Below are positions 38,485 to 49,606 of a stretch of 64,000 nucleotides of DNA, piece after piece. The stretch is taken from positions 310,001 to 374,000 of the forward strand of contig CALOBV010000006.1 in NCBI GenBank assembly GCA_942491535.1. The letters are read 5' to 3'. A program made the translations under genes and the position numbers. Position 1 is the first letter of the stretch; each line of letters begins with the position of its first letter. The stretch comes from JAUVKT01 sp942491535 (GTDB lineage Bacteria > Bacteroidota > Bacteroidia > Bacteroidales > VadinHA17). The notes under the pieces are model-generated. The model was given only the letters and a program-made list of their open reading frames with translations. It searched no databases and was not told where the DNA came from.

Positions 38485-40005
38485 TTAAATCAATTCTTTA
38501 CCTGTCATTTCAGATGGTTTCTTCACTCCCATTAATTTCAAAATGGTAGGTGCTACATCTGCAAGAATTCCCTGATCGATTTTCTCAAAACGATCGCTGA
38601 CAAGTATAAGTGGAACAGGATTAAGTGAGTGTGCAGTATTTGGTGATCCGTCATTGTTTACAGCATAATCGGCGTTACCATGATCGGCTATTATTATTAC
38701 CTCATATCCATTTGACCTTGCGCTTTCCACAACTTCACCCACACAGGCATCAACTGTTGTAACTGCTTTCTGAATTGCAGAATATACACCCGTATGCCCA
38801 ACCATATCACCATTTGCAAAGTTAAGAGCTATAAAATCATGCTCTTTTTTGTTCATCTCCTTAATTACAGCATCTTTTACCTCAAAGGCGCTCATCTCGG
38901 GTTGCAAATCATAGGTCGCTACCTTTGGAGAAGAAACTAATACCCTGCTTTCGTTTTCAAACACCTCTTCCCTGCCGCCCGAGAAGAAGAATGTAACATG
39001 AGCATATTTCTCTGTTTCGGCTATTCGCAGTTGTTTTTTTCCATTCCTGGCAAGTACTTCGCCCAGGGTGTTATCAACATTATTTTTATTGAAAATAATC
39101 TTTAGTCCCCTGAAATTGGCATCGTAAGGCGTCATTGTACAAAAATACAATGGCAGGGTACTCATGCCATATTCAGGCATATCTCTTTGTGTTAGCGCCA
39201 GAGTAATTTCCTTGGCCCTGTCGTTTCTGAAGTTAAAGAATATTACAACATCATCCTTACTGATCCTGGTTAAGGGCTTTCCATTATCATCCACAACAAC
39301 AAGAGGCTTAACAAATTCATCTGTAACTCCGTCGCTGTATGATGATTCGAGTGCACTTACAATATCTGTGGTTTTATTTCCTTTACCTTCAGTAAGAAGA
39401 TCATAGGCAATCTTTATCCTGTCCCATCTCTTATCCCTGTCCATAGCATAATATCTACCAATAAAAGATGCAACCCTGCCGTTTGAATTAAGCAGATGAT
39501 CCTGTAAATTACGCAGGTACCCGGCACCGCTCCTGGGATCGGTATCCCTTCCATCGCCAAAGGCATGAATAAAAACATTCTCGATGCCATACTTCGTGGT
39601 CATATCGCAGAGGGCGTAGAGATGCTTATCATGGGAGTGTACTCCCCCGTCCGACATAAGTCCCATAAAATGAACCTGTTTACCTTTTTCGCGGGCATAC
39701 ATAAAGGCATCTTTCAGCACCTGGTTTTCAAAAATTTCACCCGACTCAATCGATTTATTAATTTTTACCAGGTCCTGGTAGACTATCCTTCCGGCCCCTA
39801 TATTCAAATGTCCGACCTCAGAATTCCCCATTTGCCCATGAGGCAATCCGACATCCTCTCCTGAGGCATATAATTTAGAATAAGGGTAATTCTTTGATAA
39901 ACTGTCCATATTTGGTGTTGGCACACTTGCTATTACATCGGCTTTTGACCCATCTCCAAGGCCCCATCCGTCAAGTATCATCAACAAAACTTTCCTGTTA
40001 TCCAT
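38485..40005 (-). CDS. gpmI: 2,3-bisphosphoglycerate-independent phosphoglycerate mutase
   Basis: Glycolytic and gluconeogenic enzyme interconverting 3- and 2-phosphoglycerate with Mn2+. From the ATG at 40005 it has 506 residues. The N-terminal metal site is LMILDGWGLGD, and the phosphoserine nucleophile is in GQMGNSEVGHLNIGAGR (Ser about 62). FGDGRDTDPRSG and FFNFRNDRAKEIT follow, then ANGDMVGHTG and IIADHGNADYAVN near the C-terminus. A TTG three codons upstream also opens the frame but the ATG is more plausible. Downstream is the DUF3109 gene. Confidence 0.95.
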   Translation of the reverse strand: MDNRKVLLMILDGWGLGDGSKADVIASVPTPNMDSLSKNYPYSKLYASGEDVGLPHGQMGNSEVGHLNIGAGRIVYQDLVKINKSIESGEIFENQVLKDAFMYAREKGKQVHFMGLMSDGGVHSHDKHLYALCDMTTKYGIENVFIHAFGDGRDTDPRSGAGYLRNLQDHLLNSNGRVASFIGRYYAMDRDKRWDRIKIAYDLLTEGKGNKTTDIVSALESSYSDGVTDEFVKPLVVVDDNGKPLTRISKDDVVIFFNFRNDRAKEITLALTQRDMPEYGMSTLPLYFCTMTPYDANFRGLKIIFNKNNVDNTLGEVLARNGKKQLRIAETEKYAHVTFFFSGGREEVFENESRVLVSSPKVATYDLQPEMSAFEVKDAVIKEMNKKEHDFIALNFANGDMVGHTGVYSAIQKAVTTVDACVGEVVESARSNGYEVIIIADHGNADYAVNNDGSPNTAHSLNPVPLILVSDRFEKIDQGILADVAPTILKLMGVKKPSEMTGKELI

Positions 40006-40031
40006 GCTCCACAAAAATCTAATTAGAAAAT

Positions 40032-40059
40032 AAAAAGGGGGTGTATAAGCACACCCCCT
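40032..40059 (-). terminator. Terminator of the 40-54.6 kb operon
   Basis: On the minus strand, GGGGGTGT / ACACCCCC with a six-base loop is followed by TTTTTATTTTC. It lies 46 bases after the stop of the surface-protein pseudogene and between it and gpmI. It is the only clear terminator I see for the whole minus-strand gene run beginning at 54596. Confidence 0.85.
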
Positions 40060-40104
40060 GCAAAGGTAACAAAAATTGTATTATGCCTGTACCACGAGCA
40101 AGGT

Positions 40105-43100
40105 CTATTGCCCTGTTATAATCAACTTTCTATAGCCCTGAGGCCTGTTATTGATGGTAAGTTTTACAATGTAGATACCCGAGGGTAACGACACATCATC
40201 TATTGTCATATTTTTAATCCCGGGCTGCAGAATCACTTCCTTCACAAGCACACCTGTGTTATTATAAAACCTCAGTTCCGACTCTCCGGTAAGTTCCTGG
40301 TCAAAGAGGAAGGTCAGGTTTGTGCTTGCCGGATTTGGGAAAATCTTAAACGTAGCCTCTTCAAACCTGACCTTTCCAATTGATGTTGTAAGTGTTGCCA
40401 GGCTGCCTGATGTTGCTGCCTGGTATACTTCTCTGGTAATATTATTTTGCAAGAACGCAATTACCTCGATACTATCGGGCTCAAATATTAGTGATACTTC
40501 CTGTTGTATAGGGCCCAAATGTTTCTCCTCCGTCCATATCCCATCTTTTCTTAAGAGATACCACCTGCATCAGGAATCATCTTCCAGTACATTCCTGAAT
40601 ACTGTCTGCCGTTACCTGTTAGAGTTGTTATCTCTTTTGCCACAACAGCGATAAAGAGAGTCATTTTCTGCATTATATTTCCTAGAGGCTCTATTGCTAC
40701 CTCAAACCTGCTGTGATGGTAAGGTATCTATCTGCAGTTTAAAGAGGTCAATCATACTCCCGTTTTTGAGTCATTTTCATTGGCATTATCCCCATCAAAA
40801 CGGTACTTCTTGGCAAATTCATCAGGGTTCCACCCTCCATCATAAATGGCAATTGGGATACGAGTCAAACCGTAGAATAGCATTCTTGCACGTGGCACGC
40901 GGTATTATCCATATGATCCCTGTGTAATTTGTTGATACTGAATATTCACAGCATCGCCGGCAACTTCAAATACCATTGATTTACTATCTGCTCACGATCC
41001 GATCTACACCCATGCCGGTTCATTGTAATTTGTAAAATGCTCAACAGCACCATTCTGGATCTTTCTCCTATCCAGATATTTCAAAGGCAAAGCCCTTGCT
41101 ATAATCATTACCGTCTGATCCATATGATATCCTGAATTTCACATCCCTCTTCCCAATAGCTCATCAAGATATTGACGCGCCTGCACAGGTTTATCATCTT
41201 TCAGCTCCGGAGACCATCCCACAACAGACTCACCCGGTCTTCCTGAAATATTACTATTCTTATACCAGTTTATTCCGAAATCGGTACCTCCTATATTTCT
41301 CCATACCAGATCATTACCCTCTTTGTACTGTAATACAGCCCCATCTCGTCCCTTGTCAAAAGCTCTTATGATATCCATTTTTATCATTGGGCGCTTAACT
41401 CCAATAAAATCGAAACATGGACTTTCAACAGAATAATCAACCACAAGAGCACTATCGGAACTCCTGTATACCATAAAGAATCTGATGGAGATCATTTAAA
41501 TGCAGGTGCTTCAATCATCCATGTATTTGCAGGGTCTCCATCAACAACCCATCCCAGGCTGTCTCCTTCAAATCCCTCTTCATAAAAATCGATGTCTCTG
41601 ATTTTATAAACAGGTCTGATATATATGTCTTTGCTTGCCACATCGAAACATCCTGGCAGGAATGTTTTTAGATAATAATCGACTTTTATAATACCTGCAC
41701 CGGTTGTATCTGTATCCGTTTTCAGATACGCTACATCCGGATCTGACATATTAACTCCTGCAAGGGTGTCTCCATTTACAAACCAAAAAGCTGTATCTAC
41801 AGACTCAATCAAGGAAGAATTATCAATAGGATGGAGATTCTCATCCGCGTAGAAACAATCATCCTCCCAGGTGAAATCACTTAGCGGTTTCTTTGCCAGT
41901 GTGTCAACTATCACAATATCATTAATACATTCATCCGAAGTCTCAGCTGTCAGTGTTATAGTTTTACTCCACCGTCTGGTATAATGCTCAGGTCATTGAA
42001 TTATCGTTCCTTCTCCAAGTCCGAAATCCCAGGCCCATGATTTTATATCAGATGGTGTGATTGTAAACTTGGTGGATCCCCTTCAAACTGAATACAACGA
42101 TCATCAATAGTAAACATGGTAAGAGGTTTTGGATATATCGTCAGAGGTATTGAAACCTGTTGTGAACATGCTCCTGACACCAATTCGTAATATATATTTA
42201 CATTCCCTCCACCAAGCTGTTTTGAAGGATCAATATAGGCATCGTCGTTATCCCAACTTTCAATCATCCCTGCCGGTCCCCCAGACCATGTTCCAGTTGC
42301 ACTAGCGGATAAAGACTTCTGCTGAGATTTGCTTGATATCAGTATTTTCACAGAAAGATGAATCAACCATTGATAAATAAAGGCCAACACCGACTGAGTC
42401 AATTACAAACTCATATTTACTAGGAAAAGGATCCTTGCATTTCAAAAATGCCAAATAAATCTAAACTACTGCGGTTAAGTAAACACGATGTAATCTTCTT
42501 GTTGCGGCCCTAATTTGGAAATATTACCTGAGCTATATTTTTTAACTTATTATGCTCCAGATTTGAGGGAAGAGTAAATACTTCTTCTAAGGATATCAGA
42601 GACATCATTGGCAATCACTTACCGGGATTGAAAAATACCATCATCCCAACAGTAGCGTTGTTCAGCACCCCATGTTACAAACGATTCGCTAATCACCAGG
42701 CTTTCATATGCTCTTTGCCTGCAGCCACCCAAAGTATCCACAATGTCCAGCCTGTAAGTAACAGGATATGGTCCCGGCCAGTTAGTCTCGAGCAAATAAT
42801 ACCTGCTACCTTGGTTGAGCGATCACTACTTGTCAAAATATCCTTTTTTGTCTAAGCGGATTGGTACAAGTTGTGCTTATAGCTGACTGACTGAGTTCTT
42901 TCCTATCAAAATCACAAGTGGATCGCATGACGGGACTACTTCAGCTCCATTTTGGGCCACAGGAGTCATCTCGTAAACTATCTCTTTATCAACATCTTCA
43001 GGAGCCAGTGTATACTTATTACTTGTTTCCGACTGTTCAACCGATTCTACAAACCACTTATGAATTGTCAAGTCACTACTCAGCTGGCTATTGCTTCCCG

Positions 43101-44115
43101 GGTAGTCATATCCTGCATACTTGCCTTCAAGTTCAGATCCACTTGACCTGTTTCCAGAAATACAAACCCCAGATACCGAAGGGCTCCCGGTAGCTGTTAC
43201 GAAGCATGTACCACTTGTTTTAGGAGTACCTGTATCCGGGAATCCGGTCAGGGACCTGGGGGTTACCTCCACATAGATAGTCGATCCACCATCCCCGGTA
43301 CTTGTATCATAATATGATGTATCTGCACCTGCAATTATACTTGTTTCCCCACCTGTTACTTTGTACCAGACAAATTCTGAATCATCACGGTCACCATCAG
43401 GATCATCAAAGGTATAACCTGCCGTTATTTTATTGCCAGCATCAACTGTGTTGGTAAGTAACATCCCCTCAATCTGGGGGCGCTCATTACCTTACCGAGG
43501 CATGCTGTTTGAGCGTTCCTGTGTAGTGTTCCTGTGCGCAACGGTCTTACTTATACTTAATACTCCCTTCATCTCCATCTTATTATATAAAACTGCTATT
43601 GGATCGCTTATCATCCTCCCGCTACCATCCTGATTCAGTAAACCATTCAAATGTGGATAAGCCCTCAGGATCACTGTCTGCATCGCTATAATTATAATCA
43701 GCAAGCAGGATACTGCCAACATTCATATTACCCGAGACTTCATTAATTGTAGGATTCGGAGCCACCTGAGCTACACTATTAGCAATATAGTGGCTTAATG
43801 CACTTTCTCTGAGTCTGAGAAAACCGGGTCGGTACTGGTCAGGGTGACAACAAACTTAATCCTCCTTCCAAGCAGATTTAGAGCTGGCAAAAGCTCCAGC
43901 GTTTGATCTGTTGAAGTTAATAATTCTTCATCATTGCCATCTTCATCATAACTGAACCACTGATACGTAATATGTTAAGTGTACTAAGATCTCATCATAA
44001 TTCCCGTAAGTGTTTTAACTCGGTAAATACACCGAGATCGAACGAGTAACACCTTGTGACAAACCGTAAAAGTGCGCATAAAAATGAATACTAAAGATGC
44101 AATTATATTTTTCAT
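40105..44115 (-). pseudogene. Giant T9SS-exported PKD/Ig-like surface protein, broken by many frameshifts
   Basis: About 4.0 kb that was once, or is meant to be, one gene. An ATG at 44115 begins a hydrophobic signal-like segment (MKNIIASLVFIFM). Fragments in changing frames encode Ig-like repeats (VAPNPTINEVSG, LADYNYSDADSDPEGLSTFEW; AGYTFDDPDGDRDDSEFVWYK), adhesion/PKD modules (SASATGTWSGG..., SWAWDFGLGEGT), and a beta-sandwich with ESPCFDF...KMDIIRAFDKGRDGAVLQY. The C-terminal type A T9SS sorting domain (KIFPNPASTNLTF...LPSGIYIVKL) is intact. Many junctions look like one-base losses, for example near 41490 and 41455. A full product of about 1330 residues would be displayed on the surface. 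Either true decay or local assembly error could explain it. Confidence 0.8.
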
Positions 44116-44135
44116 GATTACAATATTATCATTTA

Positions 44136-45427
44136 CTATTCCCAGGGATCAAACTTAATAAGAGTGATCAGGGAGTTGTTCTCATAGCTATTTATGCCAA
44201 CAGCTACTACTTTGCCTTCCGAATCAATTATGGCATCATATACTGTTTGAAGTCCAGTACCTCCGGTGATATAGGTTTTTGGATATGATATATTATTACC
44301 ATCGTTGTCCAGGAACATAAACAACATATCTCCTGATTGATCTATTCCACCAGTTGTGCCAGCAGCCATCAGTCCGACCCCGGGAACGAGAGTAATCGAA
44401 TTAATCTCAACTACATTGCTCGATGCTAGGAAAATCGAAGATTGAGAAGTCTACAGAATCGGTTTCGGGCAATACTCCAGGACCGAATTTTACAAACAGG
44501 CCTTCTTTCGAATCCACGCCACTTGTTGTAGTTCCAACAATAGCAAGTTCACTACCGAATGATACTAGCATCAGAGACCTGATCATCTCCACCTCTGCCA
44601 TATATTTCATGGTCTTTCCCGAGTGATTCAATTTCCATTGAACTCTACCGGTATTATTGCAATATTGTAATTGGATTGGGCTCCAACAATACCCAGGAAG
44701 GGTCGCTCTCCGTCTTACCAATAACATAAAAAAGCCCATCAAAGAAGACAACCTTCTTGGCAACTTCATCATTTGAGCTTTTCCTGGTTGTGAGTCTACT
44801 ATAACTTATCCTGATGCGTCAAACTGAGTATATACATATCAATGTTACCCGAAAAATTCCTCCATTTTGAAACCCAGCATCTGAACCAACTACAATGAAA
44901 TCCTCCTGATGCCTGGTCCTGAAGTATATCGAATCCAACCTGATCAGAATAATTACCATAAGTTTTCTCCCATAGATCATCTGCCCACTTGATGATATTT
45001 TTGTAACAAGTATATCCGTATTTGTATGCCGGCAGTCCAAACCAAGGCATTGTTTTTGTTCCAATGCACATACGAACGAACCATCGTCAAGGACAAGTAC
45101 TTTTCTTCCTTCATCAAGCCACTGGTCGCCCGCATTGTATACCCATTGCTGGGTTCCCGTTTCTATCTGTTTTAATAAGACCAAAATTTTGGCATTCTCA
45201 GATTATCTTGCTGTATCGCCTCCATCTTTAAGCTCGCGTTCAAGTATTGTCAGCTTGCCGCAAATAACATATCCATCAGAGGTTTCAGCAACGCTGTATC
45301 CTATATCTTCCTTGGCATCACCATAGAACTTAAGGAGAGGATTGCCATACTCACCTTTCTCAGGTGGTTTCTCACATGAGGAGACAAGCAAAATAAGAAT
45401 AGGAAATAAATAAATAAGTCTTTTCAT
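44136..45427 (-). pseudogene. Propeller-like lipoprotein, broken by several frameshifts
   Basis: The first frame encodes a good lipoprotein signal (MKRLIYLFPILILLVSSC, Cys 18) and AKEDIGYSVAETSDGYVICG. Repeats of the form DILVTKISSSGQMIW.KTYGNYSDQVGFDILQ...FIVVGSDAG then continue in other frames to the final LIKFDPWE before the stop at 44136. Aligning neighbouring frames by eye joins them into a single chain of about 430 residues with repeated G-x-vlvkid-x-G-x-W units, the pattern of secreted beta-propeller lipoproteins in this phylum. At least four frame changes are needed. It lies 3 bases after the barrel gene and 20 bases before the surface-protein pseudogene. Confidence 0.78.
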
Positions 45428-45430
45428 CTT

Positions 45431-46456
45431 TTATTCCTCCTTTTTAATTGGCTTGTAGAAGATATAAGTATAGCCGATATTGAACCTGATGTTATTAATT
45501 CTGAAGCGATCATCACTAACACCATAGAACCATTGAGAGTTAGTAAGTTCACCTGGCTTTGACTGATCAAGGGTTCCAAACCGTCCGCTGACATCAACAA
45601 ATATATATGAGCTTGGCAGCTTATACCTGCATCCAATACCAGCTATCGCAACAGCCTCAATAAACTGCCTGGAATCCGTTAGTTTCTCATCCGGTCCGAT
45701 CTTAGGTATTGCATTATTCGCATCAGTATTACTTGAACTCTGGGACGCTATTGAAGAAATATTCATAGATGCTGCTACACCTGCCTTAACATACGGACTG
45801 AATCCTCCATACTGTTTTGGAAAATAGTAGCCAAGCAACGGGATTTCAATTCTAAGCTGTGTTTCAGGTGAGTTGGCCGTGGAATAATTAAGGAAGGATT
45901 CTGTAACGCTAAATGTTACCTGACTATAGTCTACCCCTGCTCCCAGTTCAAATTTTTCGCTAAGTCGAATCCTGGCTTCCAGTCCTGCGGCAAATGAGAA
46001 ATTTTCATTACTGTAGTCTTTTGGAACAGGCTGGCCGGAGACAGATTGGGCTTCAATGATGGACATAAATGTAAAGTTAGTGCCAAGCTTAGAACTTACC
46101 TGAAGAACAGGTTTAACCTCATACTTATTAAACAGGTAAACAAAGTCTGCATTATCAGTCGGACTGAGTTCATACTCGGGGTTCTTTTTAAGAAATTCAA
46201 GCATGGTTGCTTCTGCCATATCAATCTTATCCTCGTAGAGGTAAGATCTGATTATTATCTGGTAGGCTGAATGTTCTTCTGCCTTGGTAAATCCCGATTC
46301 AAGGCAGGCTTCCAGAAGCTCAGGAACCTGTTCTACCAGGCCGGCATTGAAAAGATTTTCGGCATCCCTCAGTTTTACAGCACAATCCTGGGCAAGTATA
46401 AGATGTCCGCCTACTGTAAAAAAGAGTAATAGTGTAATTAATCTGGCCTTACACAT
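45431..46456 (-). CDS. Outer-membrane beta-barrel protein with N-terminal helical repeat region
   Basis: A 341-residue exported protein. Signal peptide about 1-22 (ending GGHLILAQ), then a helical region about 25-110 (CAVKLRDAENLFNAGLVEQVPELLEACLE) that resembles a short TPR pair. A PorT/OmpA-like barrel follows from about 115 to the end (KLGTNFTFMSI, FAAGLEARIRLSEKFELGAGVDYSQ, GIGCRYKLPSSYIFVDVSGRFG, NIRFNIGYTYIFYK). The frame is intact even though the next two genes downstream are broken. Its position directly after the STAND-WD40 gene, with a 19-base gap, suggests it is the outer-membrane partner of that protein. Confidence 0.82.
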   Translation of the reverse strand: MCKARLITLLLFFTVGGHLILAQDCAVKLRDAENLFNAGLVEQVPELLEACLESGFTKAEEHSAYQIIIRSYLYEDKIDMAEATMLEFLKKNPEYELSPTDNADFVYLFNKYEVKPVLQVSSKLGTNFTFMSIIEAQSVSGQPVPKDYSNENFSFAAGLEARIRLSEKFELGAGVDYSQVTFSVTESFLNYSTANSPETQLRIEIPLLGYYFPKQYGGFSPYVKAGVAASMNISSIASQSSSNTDANNAIPKIGPDEKLTDSRQFIEAVAIAGIGCRYKLPSSYIFVDVSGRFGTLDQSKPGELTNSQWFYGVSDDRFRINNIRFNIGYTYIFYKPIKKEE

Positions 46457-46475
46457 AACTGTATATGCTTATTAA

Positions 46476-49400
46476 TTATGGTTTATTCTTCTTTTTCTCC
46501 TGTACTTTTATTCTCAGTTCCCGTGTATCGCATGTGTCTTCGTATTCGATATCTTCTCCCACATAAATACGCCACTCATCATCTGTAAAATTACGGCTTA
46601 ATATGCTGCAAATATCCGAAACCATATAATCGATGCGTGTTGGTCTAACAATAAGATTATCTGTATCAGTTTTCGGCTCTGCTCCCGATACAAGAGTCTT
46701 CCCATCAGGACTGAATGAAATAGTCCAAACAAATCCGTCATTATCATCCAGGGTAATAGGGGGCTCAGTAAGATCATCCCTATTCCAGATTTTGATCTTT
46801 TTGTCCATACTACTCGTAGCCATTTGAGGGAAGGCAGAGTTAAAGCTTATATCTGTTATCCTTGCGCTGTGTCCCTGTATTACAGCATTTATTGTTCCTC
46901 CTTCAACATTCCATAATTCTACCGTTCCATTCTGGAATCCAATAGCAAGCGTTCCTGCCTCATCAAACTTGATTATATTAATTGTTCCATTTTCGGAAAT
47001 TAATGGGTCAAGCTCAATATCCTTATCCAGATCCCATAGATGGACAATGCCTTCTTCAGATGCTCCTGCAAGGTATTTGCCTGATTTTGAAATATCTAAA
47101 GAAATAATAGTTTCTATCCCGATTATCATAGGTGTTGATTCGCGTGTATTAAGATCCCATTTTAACATACTCCCGTCGCGACTTGATGAATAGAGATACT
47201 TATTATCAGGTGTAAAAATTATAGACTTAATAATACCGGTATGCCCTTCAAGCTTATAAGCCATGCCGGATCCCGATGCAGGATATACCTTAATAGTTGC
47301 ATTATCGCTTCCCGTTGCCAGCAATGTGCCATCAGGGCTTGCAACAATAACTTCAATAATCTCATTTTCAGAGCTTATTATTTGTGAGTTTCCATCAGCA
47401 AGGTTCCACCTGATAAGCTGGCCATCGTTGCCCGAACTGAACAGGGTCTGACTATCGTCTGTAAATGCGATACTTTTTACCGCACCCTGGTGACCTTCTA
47501 GCGACTTATAATTAGCACCGCCAAATGTTTTCGCAACATGGTAGAGCCCCATATAAATATCGGCATCATTCTCCAGTCCTCCATTTCTCTTGTTAAAAAG
47601 ATAGGCCTGGTAGGCAAGCAGTCCCTGCAGGTCGCCCTGTCCACTTGCCTGAACAGACTTAACTGACATTGTTTTACCAATTGATACCATCCTGAGTCGT
47701 GTAGCCCTCTCCTTCTCCAGTCTGGCAAGTTCGGCATTCTCGGTAGCTTCCTTCTCTTTTTCCTCTGCTATTCCTTGTTGTTTCAGAGCTTCCTGTTCGC
47801 TCATGCTTGCCCTTATTGCATTCTCCTCAGCAATCAATCTCTGCTGCTCGGCAATAGCTTCATTAAGCTTTGCAGTGTCTGCATTTGCAATAGCCAGCAA
47901 ACTTTGTTCATTAGCCCTCTGTTCGTTCTTAATAGCAACCAATGCGCTTGCGTCTGCCTTAATTTTCTGTACTTCAGCCTCCTGTTTCTGGATTTCAGCC
48001 TCTCTTCTCTGTTTATTGGCTTCTATCTGTCGTTCAAAAGCATATAACATAAAGAAAACCGATATAATTGCAGCTGTTCCAAGGATAATAGCAGTTATCC
48101 TGCTCCTTCTGAGCTGGCGCTTCTGAGCTATGATTTTATTTTCCTCTTCTGTAAGGTATTCTTTCTCGCTGGTTTGAAGATAAACCATTGCTCTTTCGAA
48201 GGCAGGGTTATATCTCTCTGCCCAGGTGAGTGTGGGTTTATTTTCGTTACGCCAGTTAATTGCCAGCTGCAGATCAGGTGGTCTCCAGAGTGATGTCTTG
48301 CCTGCCTGAAATAGTTCTGAGGCTTCAGATAAGCGAAGATACATCTGTACAGAAGCAGCTTCCTCCTCAACCCATTGAGATAGCCTGTCCCAGACTCTCA
48401 TAAGGCTTTCGTGCGAAACATCTATAACGGTCTCGGGTGTAAGATCTGCTCCTGGCCCCGGAGTAAGGAAGGATCTTCCTGTTAGCCTGAATGCATCAAC
48501 CACGGGAAATAGCTCCTCGGGTGTGCACCTGGCTATTGAGGCTATTGTCTCAATCTTTGTCGGGTGTCTTATTCCTTTATTATCGTTACCCTTCTCTGTG
48601 ATTGTCTTAAACATTAACTCGCAGATCTCTTTACCTCTTGCATCGAGTTCTTCAAATGCTTCATCGGCATGTCTCGACATTGCTTCACTCATCTGGCCAA
48701 TAGAATCGTAATCTGTCTTACTTATTGCAATGTCTTTATGGCCAATTTTCTGCCAGTGCGACCAGGTTCTCATCATCGCGTGCTGTAATACAGGCAACTG
48801 GTCGATTCTGTTTCCTATCTCATCCAGGAGATAATCTACAAGCTCCTGTTCTATTTTAGCCCCGGCATATTCGATGGGCCCGGTAATAACCTTAAGGTAA
48901 TTTTCCCTGGCCATATGCGGCACCAGGTAGTTGCTATCATTAATCAGGCTTGTAAGCCCCTGGAAATGTGCGCACTCACCAATAAAATCAGACCTCATCG
49001 TTATAATAACATATATATCGAGGGCTGATTTTGTTATTGCATTAACCAGAAGGTTTACAAATTGCTTTGAATCGCTGGTAAATGACCCGGAGCGTTGTGC
49101 ATCTTTATACCTGAAAAGTTCTTCAAACTGATCGACCATAAGAAGAACCTTCTCACCTGCCTTCAGGTTCAGGGATAAAACAGCTTTATCAAGACCTTTA
49201 TCTCCCTGCCTCAGTGCAGATTCGATTTCGTTACGGTAATTTTCGTTTTCTATTGCCCCGGCAGAGGCAAACATTTCAACCAGATTACCAATAGGGTCAT
49301 TTCCCGGTCTCAGATTCATTACCTTCCAGCCCTCAGAAGTGGCTTTTCCTCCTATCAAACGAGGTATTATGCCGCAATAGATAAGTGATGATTTTCCACT

Positions 49401-49580
49401 TCCCGAGGCACCAATAACAGTAACAAATTTATTTTTCTTCAGCTTGACGAGTATCTCTTCACTCTGACCCTCACGACCAAAGAATAAGTCACTCTCCCCG
49501 TGAGTAAAAGGCCTTAGCCCCGGAAAGGGGTTGAAATACCCGGGTTGTCCTGTTTTTTCTTTTGTTTCATTTTTTTCCAT
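46476..49580 (-). CDS. Membrane-anchored STAND NTPase with C-terminal WD40 repeats
   Basis: A 1034-residue protein. The N-terminus has the nSTAND1-type signature NPFPGLRPFTHGESDLFFGREGQ followed by a Walker A loop VIGASGSGKSSL (about residues 55-66) and a Walker B region KVLLMVDQFEELFR. A winged-helix-like stretch runs to about 450. One transmembrane helix (about 490-512, ITAIILGTAAIISVFFMLYAF) leads into a long Ala/Glu/Lys coiled coil (about 512-660). At least six WD40 units occupy about 695-985 (GHQGAVKSIAFTDDSQTLFSSGNDGQLIRWNL and relatives). The end (FTDDEWRIYVGEDIEYEDTC) is also seen in caspase-WD40 proteins. STAND proteins act as ATP-driven signalling switches; the target here is unknown. 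The gene is intact. Confidence 0.9.
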   Translation of the reverse strand: MEKNETKEKTGQPGYFNPFPGLRPFTHGESDLFFGREGQSEEILVKLKKNKFVTVIGASGSGKSSLIYCGIIPRLIGGKATSEGWKVMNLRPGNDPIGNLVEMFASAGAIENENYRNEIESALRQGDKGLDKAVLSLNLKAGEKVLLMVDQFEELFRYKDAQRSGSFTSDSKQFVNLLVNAITKSALDIYVIITMRSDFIGECAHFQGLTSLINDSNYLVPHMARENYLKVITGPIEYAGAKIEQELVDYLLDEIGNRIDQLPVLQHAMMRTWSHWQKIGHKDIAISKTDYDSIGQMSEAMSRHADEAFEELDARGKEICELMFKTITEKGNDNKGIRHPTKIETIASIARCTPEELFPVVDAFRLTGRSFLTPGPGADLTPETVIDVSHESLMRVWDRLSQWVEEEAASVQMYLRLSEASELFQAGKTSLWRPPDLQLAINWRNENKPTLTWAERYNPAFERAMVYLQTSEKEYLTEEENKIIAQKRQLRRSRITAIILGTAAIISVFFMLYAFERQIEANKQRREAEIQKQEAEVQKIKADASALVAIKNEQRANEQSLLAIANADTAKLNEAIAEQQRLIAEENAIRASMSEQEALKQQGIAEEKEKEATENAELARLEKERATRLRMVSIGKTMSVKSVQASGQGDLQGLLAYQAYLFNKRNGGLENDADIYMGLYHVAKTFGGANYKSLEGHQGAVKSIAFTDDSQTLFSSGNDGQLIRWNLADGNSQIISSENEIIEVIVASPDGTLLATGSDNATIKVYPASGSGMAYKLEGHTGIIKSIIFTPDNKYLYSSSRDGSMLKWDLNTRESTPMIIGIETIISLDISKSGKYLAGASEEGIVHLWDLDKDIELDPLISENGTINIIKFDEAGTLAIGFQNGTVELWNVEGGTINAVIQGHSARITDISFNSAFPQMATSSMDKKIKIWNRDDLTEPPITLDDNDGFVWTISFSPDGKTLVSGAEPKTDTDNLIVRPTRIDYMVSDICSILSRNFTDDEWRIYVGEDIEYEDTCDTRELRIKVQEKKKNKP

Positions 49581-49606
49581 AGTACAGATCTCTATAGCTG
49601 AATGAG

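Noticed and set aside
40322..43633. Several plus-strand frames of 60-110 codons in the 40-44 kb region that might be new genes.
   Set aside because: They are antisense to recognisable PKD/Ig and sorting-domain fragments on the minus strand and show no domain of their own.
45424..45636. A 70-codon minus-strand frame overlapping the start of the propeller lipoprotein.
   Set aside because: It is an alternative-frame shadow of the intact barrel gene 45431-46456.
40105..46456. A mobile element inserted in the 40-46 kb region as the cause of gene damage.
   Set aside because: No transposase, terminal inverted repeats or target duplication is visible; the damage consists of small indels.
47775..48126. 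Plus-strand frames antisense to the STAND-WD40 coiled coil.
   Set aside because: They arise from the Ala/Glu/Lys-rich coiled-coil codons read backwards.
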